A DNA stretch of 51,838 nt, from contig NZ_JABXKF010000171.1 of the NCBI RefSeq assembly GCF_017115165.1, forward strand, positions 1 to 51,838, written 5' to 3'. A program made the position numbers and the translations under genes. Positions 1-7,331 of this stretch are shown here, one piece after another. The notes beneath the pieces were generated by a model. That model made no database searches, was not told where the DNA came from, and saw only the letters and a program-made list of their open reading frames with translations. Numbering within the stretch: the stretch's first letter is position 1; every line of letters starts with the position of its first letter. The DNA is from Nostoc sp. LPT (lineage in GTDB: Bacteria; Cyanobacteriota; Cyanobacteriia; Cyanobacteriales; Nostocaceae).

Positions 1-94
1 TATTTCGGCGTACTCATTTGTTATTTCGGCGTACTCATTTGTTATTTCGGCGTACGCATTTGTTATTTCGGCGAACTCATTTGTTATTTCGGCG
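1..94. repeat. 21-bp tandem repeat array, left edge
   Basis: Four full copies and one partial copy of a 21-bp unit (TATTTCGGCGtACTCATTTGt) run from the window edge, so the array may continue outside. The same unit recurs seven times at 51494-51640, and both arrays are followed within about 10 bp by ATAACGCACCCTAC. The unit length is a multiple of three, which produces spurious repetitive reading frames. It is a minisatellite of the kind common between cyanobacterial genes. Confidence 0.9.
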
Positions 95-433
95 TCTCCA
101 TAACGCACCCTACGAAACAACTAGAATTGAAACCTATGCTGGTCATACTTGTGTGTACACCGTAGCCTAAAAGGAGAGAGACTTTGAATTTTTCCCTCTC
201 CGGGGTAGATTGGCTTGAGGAACGTAACCCAACATTTCAGGACTTTGTTGAGTTTCATGACCTTCAACTGGTGCGATCGCCCACAACGCCATTGCATCAA
301 CTTGTAAAACTTAAACCATCTTTTCTTGAACCTCGCCTGAGCTAAAAACCTTACTCTACAGTTATTAACAATGATGCCCCGCTACGCCTGTGGTCTACCC
401 AAGTAAAAGCTGCTGTAAAATATAACTACACAT
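95..433. other. Intergenic, no gene seen
   Basis: No supportable reading frame. The stretch holds a GCGATCGC octamer (273-280), a CACCCTAC repeat end near 105-114 and a small GGAGAG/CTCTCC inverted repeat near 172-203. I see no recognisable RNA. Confidence 0.5.
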
Positions 434-568
434 TAGACCTCTTGCAAAAATCCTTGAATCACCCCTCCCCAACCCTCCCCTTGTGAAGGGGAGGGGGCAA
501 GATTTCAAGTTTCCCCCCTTTATAAGGAGGGATAAAGGGGGGTCTATTCGACTTATACAAGAGGTCTA
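434..568. mobile_element. Palindromic MITE-like element
   Basis: The element opens with TAGACCTCTTG and closes with its reverse complement CAAGAGGTCTA. Inside are C-rich and G-rich arms (CCCCTCCCC...GGGGAGGGG and CCCCCCTTTAT...AAAGGGGGG) that would fold into nested hairpins. There is no coding potential. The size, terminal inverted repeats and internal hairpins fit a non-autonomous miniature element. Confidence 0.6.
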
Positions 569-594
569 TTGCAAATTCGACAAAACGCTTGATC

Positions 595-786
595 ATGAAA
601 CAAATCACGTTTAAAGTTCAAGCATTTTGGGATAAAGATGCAGAGGTTTGGGTTGCAACTAGTGAAGATGTGCCAGGATTAGCAACAGAAGCTTCTAGTA
701 TGGAAATTCTCACTCAAAAGCTTCGAGTAATGATTCCCGAACTTATTGTTTTAAATGGAATAATACCCTCTGACTATGTAGGCTAA
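595..786 (+). CDS. DUF1902 / HicB-like small protein
   Basis: A 63-aa protein beginning MKQITFKVQAFWD. The pattern strand-(W)-D-x-E-A/VWVAxSEDVPGL-ATEA followed by a helix (MEILTQKLRVMIPEL) is that of the DUF1902/HicB-type half-RNase-H-like fold, found in antitoxins and orphan HicB-like proteins. The ATG at 595 is preferred to the in-frame TTG at 589 because homologues start at this Met-Lys. No HicA-like toxin partner lies beside it, so it may be an orphan. It reads toward the restriction-modification genes, which are on the other strand. Confidence 0.6.
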   Translation: MKQITFKVQAFWDKDAEVWVATSEDVPGLATEASSMEILTQKLRVMIPELIVLNGIIPSDYVG

Positions 787-926
787 ATTACTTTTTAATT
801 AACTAGCGATTAACAAGAGTAACTAATAATACTATTATTTATACATTTATTGGTGGAGAGTTTCTGATTGACTATTTAGATGAGCTTTAGAATTGAAATA
901 TTAGTAGCTGGGAGAAAAAAATTAAG

Positions 927-1289
927 ATGAGCAAATTATTTGAAATATTGCAAAAAATTAAATCTAAGCCAGGAATGTATATCGGGCGTGCTTCTGTTAG
1001 CGATCTGTTTCATTTTTTAGTTGGTTTTAAAACTGCTTTAAGAGAATTAGAAGTTAAAGCAACTGAGGAGGAAATGGATTTTTATCAAGAGTTTCAGCCT
1101 TGGGTGCAGAAAAAATATCATGTCTCCACTTCTAACTCTTGGGCAAAGATTATTATGCTGCACTGTGGGAGTGAACAAGAGGGTTTTAATAGTTTCTATC
1201 GGTTGTTAGATGAGTTTCAAAATCGAGATAAAAGTTTAGAACCTCAACGGAAGGTAATTGCTAGTTATGAGGTTACTAATAAAAGTTGA
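927..1289 (+). CDS. Conserved hypothetical protein, 120 aa
   Basis: A soluble, mixed-charge 120-aa protein. The N-terminal signature KSKPGMYIGRASVSDLFHF and the later FQPWVQKKYHV...SNSWAKIIM recall a family of small cyanobacterial proteins of unknown function sometimes found next to toxin or mobile loci. An immunity role is possible but not shown. A GGGAG-like ribosome-binding site precedes ATG 927. It converges on hsdS with only 3 bp between the stop codons. Confidence 0.55.
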   Translation: MSKLFEILQKIKSKPGMYIGRASVSDLFHFLVGFKTALRELEVKATEEEMDFYQEFQPWVQKKYHVSTSNSWAKIIMLHCGSEQEGFNSFYRLLDEFQNRDKSLEPQRKVIASYEVTNKS

Positions 1290-1292
1290 TGT

Positions 1293-2642
1293 CTAGAGAT
1301 TTTTCACGCGCACTTTGCCAGTTAATAAGTCTTGCATCAGTCCTTGTTTTTGGAGTTTGAGCTTGTTAAGGTAGGTTTCTTCTGTGCGGATGCGGGTATC
1401 ATAAGTATTTAAAATTTGAATTATATATTTTTGCTCAGATTTTGGTGGTATATAAATTATTGTTTCACGCACAATTCCATAATTAATATCAACTTGCGCT
1501 TCAGCTAAACCAACTTTTTTACGATTCCAGTCTTGTTGTACAGCTACAGAACCGAGTGTGAGTGGTATAAAAGCAGGTAATAAAGGGCTTGATTCTTTCA
1601 GACGTACTCGAAATACTGTATCTGGCATCATCAGATTAGCAGGTGTTGATGGAATATGAACTACTACACCTACTCGCTCACGCGGGCCTTTGCGAGTTAT
1701 GAGAATATCATCAGTTTCGACAACAGCTGAGTATCGTGGTTCAAGATTTGAAGGTAATTTTTTGCTTTCTGAAGGATTATAACCACTCCATACAACAGCA
1801 GTTGTTTTGAGTACTCCCCATTCACCATTAGCTACTGGCTCTGCTTCACAGATAGGACTCCAACCACTATCAAGATGTGCAACGTATTCACCAAATTCTT
1901 TTACAGTCCACTCTTGTGGAATTCGTCCCAGCGCCAAATCTTTAAATTGTTCAGGATGCGCTTGTGGATCTCTCAATTTACCATTCTCATCTAACCCGCG
2001 TGTGAGCAAGTCTTGCAGTAGTCCGGCTTTGGTTTGTTTAAGTTTTATAATAAGGGAAGATGTGCGTGCGATCGCTTCATCCACCGTATCCAAAATTTCA
2101 GCAATACGTCGCTGTTCTGAAAATGAGGGTAATGCAATCGTTAGTTGGCGCAATCTACTCATACTAAGAGCAGGTTGCGAAGTTAAAGTGCTAAGGTCTA
2201 ATAGTCGTTTTTGAACAGCTTGGCTGAGAATTTGAGTTAAAAGAAAACGAGATGTAATAATTGCTAGATTAGGTGATATCTTGGCGACATTAGGAGCTAA
2301 ATGAAATCGCTCATCTTCTTCAATGAGAGCAACCTCCCCAATTGTGCCAACGTAAGAAATAACTAAATCACCCTTACTAAGTGCTGAACGAGATAATTGC
2401 TTAGATACTTTACGAGGAATTGATTGAACAACTGACAAATCAAGTGCGCCATTTCGGATATTAAGTACTCGAAGAGCTATAACTTCGCCTTGTTGAAAGT
2501 AGTCAAAATAATTAGTGTATTCAAATCCAGCAAGCTTAGTTATAAATGCACAATCACCTAAAGTTTTGACTTCCCAATCCGTCGGAATTCTCCCAACAGG
2601 CGAATCCTTAAACTCCTCATTCTTAACCAAAACCTCACGCAT
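1293..2642 (-). CDS. hsdS: Type I restriction-modification specificity subunit HsdS
   Basis: About 449 aa with the two-repeat layout of HsdS. The first target-recognition domain begins with PVGRIPTDWEVKTLGD and ends with an LPSFSEQRRIAEILDTVDEAI conserved helix. A second copy begins LGRIPQEWTVKEFGEY and ends with IPPKSEQKYIIQILNTYDTRI, each followed by a coiled-coil spacer (KLKxxKxGLxQDLLTG). HsdS dictates which DNA sequence the M2S methylase binds. ATG 2642 is chosen over the upstream GTG (2654); it overlaps the end of the preceding gene by 8 nt, which suggests translational coupling. It is the last gene of the leftward operon. Confidence 0.93.
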   Translation of the reverse strand: MREVLVKNEEFKDSPVGRIPTDWEVKTLGDCAFITKLAGFEYTNYFDYFQQGEVIALRVLNIRNGALDLSVVQSIPRKVSKQLSRSALSKGDLVISYVGTIGEVALIEEDERFHLAPNVAKISPNLAIITSRFLLTQILSQAVQKRLLDLSTLTSQPALSMSRLRQLTIALPSFSEQRRIAEILDTVDEAIARTSSLIIKLKQTKAGLLQDLLTRGLDENGKLRDPQAHPEQFKDLALGRIPQEWTVKEFGEYVAHLDSGWSPICEAEPVANGEWGVLKTTAVVWSGYNPSESKKLPSNLEPRYSAVVETDDILITRKGPRERVGVVVHIPSTPANLMMPDTVFRVRLKESSPLLPAFIPLTLGSVAVQQDWNRKKVGLAEAQVDINYGIVRETIIYIPPKSEQKYIIQILNTYDTRIRTEETYLNKLKLQKQGLMQDLLTGKVRVKNL

Positions 2643-3240
2643 AACCCTGCACACCCTGATACAAAATGCCCAAAATCTTATTTATCTCCTTAATGTAATA
2701 ATTATTCAAATCAATAAACACATCCGTCCCTTCCAACTTCAAAAACTTCCAAATATCCCCAGTAGTCACCGCCCCGTAAATAGTTTTAATCTCATTTCCT
2801 TCCTGCTGATTAAATAACTGTGCTGCCAACATAGCAGCCGCACATTGCCCTAAACCACCTTTAATATTTTCATTTTTCGCCTCAACAATAATCATCACAG
2901 GCGCATTAATTGTTAACTGTTCCTTAGAGCGACTAATAACAAAATCACAATACCCATTCAGCCCCTTCTCAGCATCAACATTAAAATCACTTCCTGAAAA
3001 TAAACTAATCTGATAATTTGCCTTACGCCTCACCTCCAACAAAATCGGCGTAATAATCATTTCCGAACGTGCTTTTTCAGTATTAATTGCTAAAGCTAAC
3101 TCAGTTGTTTCTTCTAAACTAGTTGATAACGTATCACTGATTTCTCTAGGCTCAACATTAGCAAACAAATCAGCTTCCTCATCAATCCGAATATTGAAAT
3201 TCTTTTTAAACTTACTTAAAGTAAAGTCACTATAAACCAT
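2635..3240 (-). CDS. PD-(D/E)XK nuclease-like protein in hsd operon
   Basis: A 201-aa protein with a plausible PD-(D/E)XK core: CDFVISRS supplies an acidic residue after a beta strand, and MIIVEAKNENIKGGLGQC supplies the E-x-K half followed by the glycine-rich helix. This family is often found between hsdM and hsdS in cyanobacterial type I loci. Its biochemical role is not established as far as I know; it may help the restriction complex or act as an accessory nuclease. It is translationally coupled to hsdS. No HsdR motor is present in the window. Confidence 0.65.
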   Translation of the reverse strand: MVYSDFTLSKFKKNFNIRIDEEADLFANVEPREISDTLSTSLEETTELALAINTEKARSEMIITPILLEVRRKANYQISLFSGSDFNVDAEKGLNGYCDFVISRSKEQLTINAPVMIIVEAKNENIKGGLGQCAAAMLAAQLFNQQEGNEIKTIYGAVTTGDIWKFLKLEGTDVFIDLNNYYIKEINKILGILYQGVQGYA

Positions 3241-3258
3241 ATTTAGTAAAATTAACCT

Positions 3259-3336
3259 GTAGGGTGCATTATCGCTTTAGCGTAACGCACCTTAAATTGC
3301 TGGTGGTGCGTTAGCCTACGGCATAACACACCCTAC
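3259..3336. repeat. GTAGGGTG...CACCCTAC palindromic repeat
   Basis: A 78-bp inverted-repeat element delimited by GTAGGGTG and CACCCTAC, with internal CGTAACGCACC/GGTGGTGCGTTA arms. It lies between two genes of the same operon. The same end motif follows both 21-bp repeat arrays at the two window edges. It is a dispersed REP-like cyanobacterial element. Confidence 0.65.
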
Positions 3337-3344
3337 TTCAAATA

Positions 3345-4412
3345 TTAAACATACCCCAAACCCTGCAAAAACTCATTCAACTTCTTCGCTGCTGCATCCC
3401 GTTCTGTCTCAATATCCTGCAACGTCACCCGATACTTATCCCACCAATTCTCTACCGCCGCAATCACCATCTGACGGTGCGCGGTAACATATCGCTCTAA
3501 TTCAGCAATTAACCCATCCTTGAAAATCGCTAAGACTAACTCCTGACAATCTTCATCAGTCAACGCAGCCCGCGCAGCTGACAAACGTTTCACCAATTCA
3601 TTCTTTAATGTCTTTAATTGTGCCTTTTCTTCCTTCAACTGCTTAACAATTTCCTTATAGGGTTCTAGTTGGGCTTCTATTTTGGCAATTTCCGCTTCAT
3701 TCTCTTCAATAAAAGCCTCAAGTTCAGCAATTTTATCTTTATTAAATAAAGGTGTCTTCTTTAAAATCTTGAATTCCTTCTTCGGCTCTTTAATCAAATT
3801 TTTTATATACTTCAGCTTTGTCTCTAAATCCTTAACAATATTAACTGCTTCTGATTCTTCACCTTCTTCAATATCTGCCTCAGCTTCTTCTCCCTGCTCA
3901 AAAGCTGACTTTTGCTGTTCTAATTCCGCAATTTTCGCCTCAGCCTCAGCAATGTCTTGTAAATAGTCCGGCATCAACCGTCCAACCAATTTATGATTTA
4001 GAGGGTCAAATTTTGCCTGCTTTTTCTTCTCGTCATCATCTTGTTCTAAAGCATCTTTAATCGTATCTACCCAACTATCAACTAAACCACCAAAATCTGA
4101 CTCTGATAAAGTTCTCAGTTCATACCTCTGTTCATTCCACCAACTAGCAACCACACCCGCCACTTTAAAACGGTCAAGTAATGCCACAGGTTGCAAACTA
4201 TCCACAAAAGAACTAAAAAACTCAGCGCGGAGTTCCATCACCTTTTTAGTTTTAGGCAAGTCACCCAAACTCGTAGAGTGTATTTGCCACCAAGCAGCAA
4301 AAACATTATAAAGTTTGCCTTCTTGCTGCTGCACACCAGCATCAGATTCTATAAAACTTTTAATTTGAGAACGTTCTGTGATTGTAGAAATAAAATCAAG
4401 ATAATCATTCAT
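3345..4412 (-). CDS. Detached C-terminal module of HsdM
   Basis: A 355-aa protein starting MNDYLDFISTITERSQIK, followed by FFSSFVDSLQPVALLDRFKVAGVVASWW. A long charged coiled coil follows (about residues 150-280, KxxIAELEAFIEENEAEIAKIEAQ...) and then an amphipathic C-terminus. In longer type I methylases this module is fused after the methyltransferase domain. Here it is a separate gene starting directly after the stop codon of the Uma2 gene (TAG-ATG, no spacer). Its first residues (N-D-Y-L-D-F) continue the sense of the HsdM C-terminus (...F-V-E-R-N) as if the two had once been one reading frame. Confidence 0.75.
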   Translation of the reverse strand: MNDYLDFISTITERSQIKSFIESDAGVQQQEGKLYNVFAAWWQIHSTSLGDLPKTKKVMELRAEFFSSFVDSLQPVALLDRFKVAGVVASWWNEQRYELRTLSESDFGGLVDSWVDTIKDALEQDDDEKKKQAKFDPLNHKLVGRLMPDYLQDIAEAEAKIAELEQQKSAFEQGEEAEADIEEGEESEAVNIVKDLETKLKYIKNLIKEPKKEFKILKKTPLFNKDKIAELEAFIEENEAEIAKIEAQLEPYKEIVKQLKEEKAQLKTLKNELVKRLSAARAALTDEDCQELVLAIFKDGLIAELERYVTAHRQMVIAAVENWWDKYRVTLQDIETERDAAAKKLNEFLQGLGYV

Positions 4413-4988
4413 CTATGTAAAAATCTGCTGTAAATTTAAAACAAAACCAGGGAGAACATCTTCACCCGATAAACTTGTGGGAGATTGTAAAACTTCCGGT
4501 GCAAGATTTGGGCGATAAATTATTACTTGTTGCTCTTTAGGATTAATTAACCAACCCAGTTGTAAGCCATTTGCTAAGTATTCCGCCATTTTGGCTTTAA
4601 TATCTTCTACATCATCAGTTTCAGAAACTAATTCCACCGCAAAATCAGGACACAAAGGGATAAATTTCTTTCTTTGTTCTGGGGTAAGAGCATCCCATCT
4701 TTCTATCCTTACCCAAGAAGCATCAGGTGAACGAGTTGCACCATTTGGCAGTTTAAACCCAGTAGAAGAATCAAAAGCTTTTCCCAAATTATTTTGATTG
4801 CTCCAAAACCATATCTGACCTAATAAATCAAAATTACGGTTTCCTGTTTCTCCCCCAGTAGGTGACATGATAATTAATTCCCCTTCAGCACTTAGCTCTA
4901 GTCGTAATTCTTTATTCACGGCTACAATTTGTGCAAATTCCTCATCACTAAATTGCAGATTAGGAGGTAATTGTAAGGTTACAGTCAT
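4413..4988 (-). CDS. Uma2 family (DUF820) putative endonuclease nested in hsdM
   Basis: A 191-aa protein with the Uma2/DUF820 layout. It has an N-terminal FSDEEFAQIVAVN segment, MSPTGGETGNRNFDLLG, SPDASWVRIERWDAL, then CPDFAVELVSETD and KAKMAEYLANGLQLGWLINP, carrying the D...E-x...K-type residues of a PD-(D/E)XK fold. Uma2 genes are very abundant in cyanobacteria and their role is unclear. It begins 2 nt after the hsdM stop and ends flush with the ATG of the detached hsdM C-terminal module. An AAT triplet occurs at both boundaries, which suggests precise insertion into an originally continuous hsdM. Confidence 0.85.
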   Translation of the reverse strand: MTVTLQLPPNLQFSDEEFAQIVAVNKELRLELSAEGELIIMSPTGGETGNRNFDLLGQIWFWSNQNNLGKAFDSSTGFKLPNGATRSPDASWVRIERWDALTPEQRKKFIPLCPDFAVELVSETDDVEDIKAKMAEYLANGLQLGWLINPKEQQVIIYRPNLAPEVLQSPTSLSGEDVLPGFVLNLQQIFT

Positions 4989-4990
4989 AA

Positions 4991-6526
4991 TTAATTGCGC
5001 TCCACAAAAATCCTAGTTGCATCAAACCCATGCGCTGCTAATAGCGAAGATTTAGCCTCTACCTCTACTTTAGGAATTCCCCCCAACAAATGCGCCCGTA
5101 CATCGTGCGGTTCTGGTGGTGGCGCGTTGTCAGCATAGCGACGGATATTGCAGTTGTAATCGTTATCTCTTAATTCTTCTTTAGTTACTACTGTGGAATA
5201 TCCAGATAAAGACAGAAAATTTTCAAACACCCAGGAAATCTTTTCAATATGTTCAGGACGCAAATAATTTTGAGCGCGACCTGCATAATATTCAGCATCA
5301 GCATTAATAAACAAAACTTTTCCCTGGCGTTCAACAGGTTTCGCCCCTTGTGGACACATCACCAAAATACAGGCAGGGATACCTGTGCCATAAAACAAAT
5401 TCGGTGGTAAGCCAATCACCGCCTCTAATTGATCGTGTTTAATAAAACTCTCCCGAATTTTCTTTTCTTCTCCACCGCGAAACAGCACCCCATGCGGCAT
5501 TACCGTCGCCATCATCCCATCAGTTTTGAGAACAGCCAACATGTGCTGGGCAAACATCAAATCTGCTTTTTTACCCGTCTCAGGACAATAACCATGCGTA
5601 AAGCGTCCAGAAAATTGCATTCCCTCGCGGCTATAGTTTTGAGAAAAAGGCGGATTACTGATTACTCTGTCAAAGCGGATTAGTTCGCCGTCAGCAATAT
5701 GCAAGGGATTAAACAGAGTATCGTCATTATGTATATCTGCATCTCGAATGCCGTGCAGCAGCATATTAATTTTACAAATTGCCCATACGCCGCCGTTATT
5801 ATCTTGACCGTATAGTGCTAAATTTCTGGCATCACGACCGCATTCTTCTACATATTGCTTAGACTGAATTAACATTCCCCCAGAACCACAACAGGGATCA
5901 TAAACTGACATTCCAGGTTGAGGTTTTAACAGGCGCACCATCAGCTGCACTACTTCACGCGGCGTATAAAACTCGCCCCCTTTTTTCCCGGCTGAATCTG
6001 CAAACTCTTTAATCAGGTACTCGTAAGCAGCACCCAGCAAATCAGGAAATACAAAATCCTCATTTCGCAAACGATATTTATTGAAGTGTTTAATCAGTTC
6101 GCGCAACTTGACATCAGGAATCCGATTTTTACCAGCTTGACGATTAAAATCAATATGTTTTAATACTCCCGTCAGCGCTTCGTTACTTTCCTCAAATGCC
6201 GTCAAAGCATCATTTAGCCCTTGTCCGACGTTTTTATGTAGCTGATCACGAATATATCCCCACCGCGCTTTTTCTGGTACAAAAAAAGTTTCTTGGTAAC
6301 TGATGGGGCTTTCTGCCCTCATGTTTGCTTCTTCTTGTGTCCGTCCCCTTTGCAAATTATGCTGCAAAATCTGCTCATACTGCGGCTCAAATACATCTGA
6401 GGCGCGTTTTAAAAAAAGCATCCCGAAGATGTATTCTTTGAAGTCCGAAGCATCCATCTTTCCCCGCAGAATATCCGCAGCAGAAAAAAGATGGCGTTCT
6501 AGTTGCGGCAGTGTGAGTTTGCCCAT
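4991..6526 (-). CDS. hsdM: Type I restriction-modification methylase subunit HsdM (N-terminal/catalytic part)
   Basis: An N6-adenine methyltransferase. It has the HsdM N-terminal helical domain (MGKLTLPQLERHLFSAADIL...DASDFKEYIFGMLFLKR), SAM-binding motif I VYDPCCGSGGML, and catalytic motif IV ISNPPFSQ. The preceding GKKGGEFYTPREVVQLMVRLL is the family hallmark. ATG 6526 is preferred to GTG 6586 because family members begin MGKL. The reading frame stops at ...IFVERN immediately before the Uma2 gene; the remaining module is encoded at 3345-4412. It heads a leftward operon of hsdM, uma2, hsdM C-module, PD-(D/E)XK gene and hsdS. Confidence 0.93.
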   Translation of the reverse strand: MGKLTLPQLERHLFSAADILRGKMDASDFKEYIFGMLFLKRASDVFEPQYEQILQHNLQRGRTQEEANMRAESPISYQETFFVPEKARWGYIRDQLHKNVGQGLNDALTAFEESNEALTGVLKHIDFNRQAGKNRIPDVKLRELIKHFNKYRLRNEDFVFPDLLGAAYEYLIKEFADSAGKKGGEFYTPREVVQLMVRLLKPQPGMSVYDPCCGSGGMLIQSKQYVEECGRDARNLALYGQDNNGGVWAICKINMLLHGIRDADIHNDDTLFNPLHIADGELIRFDRVISNPPFSQNYSREGMQFSGRFTHGYCPETGKKADLMFAQHMLAVLKTDGMMATVMPHGVLFRGGEEKKIRESFIKHDQLEAVIGLPPNLFYGTGIPACILVMCPQGAKPVERQGKVLFINADAEYYAGRAQNYLRPEHIEKISWVFENFLSLSGYSTVVTKEELRDNDYNCNIRRYADNAPPPEPHDVRAHLLGGIPKVEVEAKSSLLAAHGFDATRIFVERN

Positions 6527-6613
6527 ATTAGATGCTGAGATTGCGACAATAATGCTTTGCCAGTATATCTCTTGTTGAGATGACACTCCAACACACTTCC
6601 AAATTGCTGAAGT

Positions 6614-7071
6614 CTAATCTTTCAACTTGCTGGCTATACGCTCGTATATGGTATCTAACCATACTGGAATTACAGGTTGACCTGCTTTTATTTGGGCGTA
6701 GACGCAAAGCGGCTTGCCGTTAGGCATCGCTTGTTCTAATTCAAACTCTACAAGTTCAAGCGATCGCTTGTGATTGTCTCGTTGGAGCATCCACCGCGTA
6801 CCTTTACCAGATTCAAATAATTCTGGTTCCTTGTCTTTCAATGTTTTGAGCGTAGTATTAGCAACATCAAAATTTAGCCCCATAGACAAAAAAAAACAAA
6901 AGCTGCCAGTTCCATCAAATTCGGCTTTGAGTAATAAATACTACGCCCTATTCCAGTCTCACCGATAACAGGCATAACTACACCCTTTTCTCGCCAGTAT
7001 CGGAGCTGGCGCAAAGTGCAGCCTGTGATTTCAGCAGCTTGTTTACTCGTAAAAAAACTTTTCTGCGTTAA
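6614..7071 (-). pseudogene. Frameshifted MerR-family regulator (CvkR-like)
   Basis: The first half (about 7071-6890) reads TQKSFFTSKQAAEITGC, TLRQLRYWREKGV and GRSIYYSKPNLMELA, a MerR-type winged helix. The second half (6889-6614) reads MGLNFDVANTTLKTLKDKEP...GQPVIPVWLDTIYERIASKLK, the matching C-terminus in another frame. The break is at a T9 run (complement of 6888-6896). No good start codon is visible for the first half, so at least one more lesion is likely. Regulators of this shape include the CvkR repressors that accompany type V-K CRISPR-associated transposons; similar MerR proteins occur elsewhere too. The gene lies just inside the transposon-like end at 7214-7305. Confidence 0.7.
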
Positions 7072-7116
7072 ATCACAGATTGCACAGCATTTTAATATAC
7101 ATATATAGTATTATTG

Positions 7117-7129
7117 AACATAATATGTT
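7117..7129. promoter_or_regulatory. AACAT-AAT-ATGTT dyad upstream of MerR gene
   Basis: A 5-bp inverted repeat with a 3-nt centre in an A/T-rich region, 46 bp upstream of the MerR-like reading frame. MerR-type regulators bind such dyads, and autoregulation would fit. This assignment rests on position and symmetry only. Confidence 0.35.
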
Positions 7130-7213
7130 TTTAAATTTAAAATCGATGAGTCAAAAATTGTTAAACTGGTATTGTGAACATAGCAGTTCATTTTTGATAT
7201 GCCTTATCCAGAC

Positions 7214-7305
7214 TGTCTAATAGACACTAATTTGTCAACGCGGACATTTATCTGTCAATATGGACATTAATTTGTCAACGCAGACAAAGAAATTGGCAAT
7301 CGACA
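7214..7305 (-). mobile_element. Transposon end of Tn7-like/CAST type
   Basis: Read on the minus strand from 7305, the sequence opens TGTCGATTGCCAATTTC and continues with TTGACAAATTAATGTC, TTGACAGATAAATGTC and TTGACAAATTAGTGTC spaced at exactly 20 bp. This alternation of TGAC and TGTC half sites matches my memory of TnsB-binding ends of cyanobacterial CRISPR-associated transposons. The end lies 27 bp from the mutL stop codon, with the element extending leftward over the MerR gene and the hsd cargo. No tnsB, tnsC, tniQ or cas12k gene is in the window, so the other end and core are missing or outside. Confidence 0.6.
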
Positions 7306-7331
7306 CCTATTCTAATGTCTTGCCGAAAACA

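Noticed and set aside
1..94. CRISPR array
   Set aside because: Units are contiguous 21-bp repeats without unique spacers.
7076..7213. CRISPR array or tracrRNA next to the CAST-like end
   Set aside because: No direct repeats of CRISPR length and no repeat/anti-repeat pairing could be seen.
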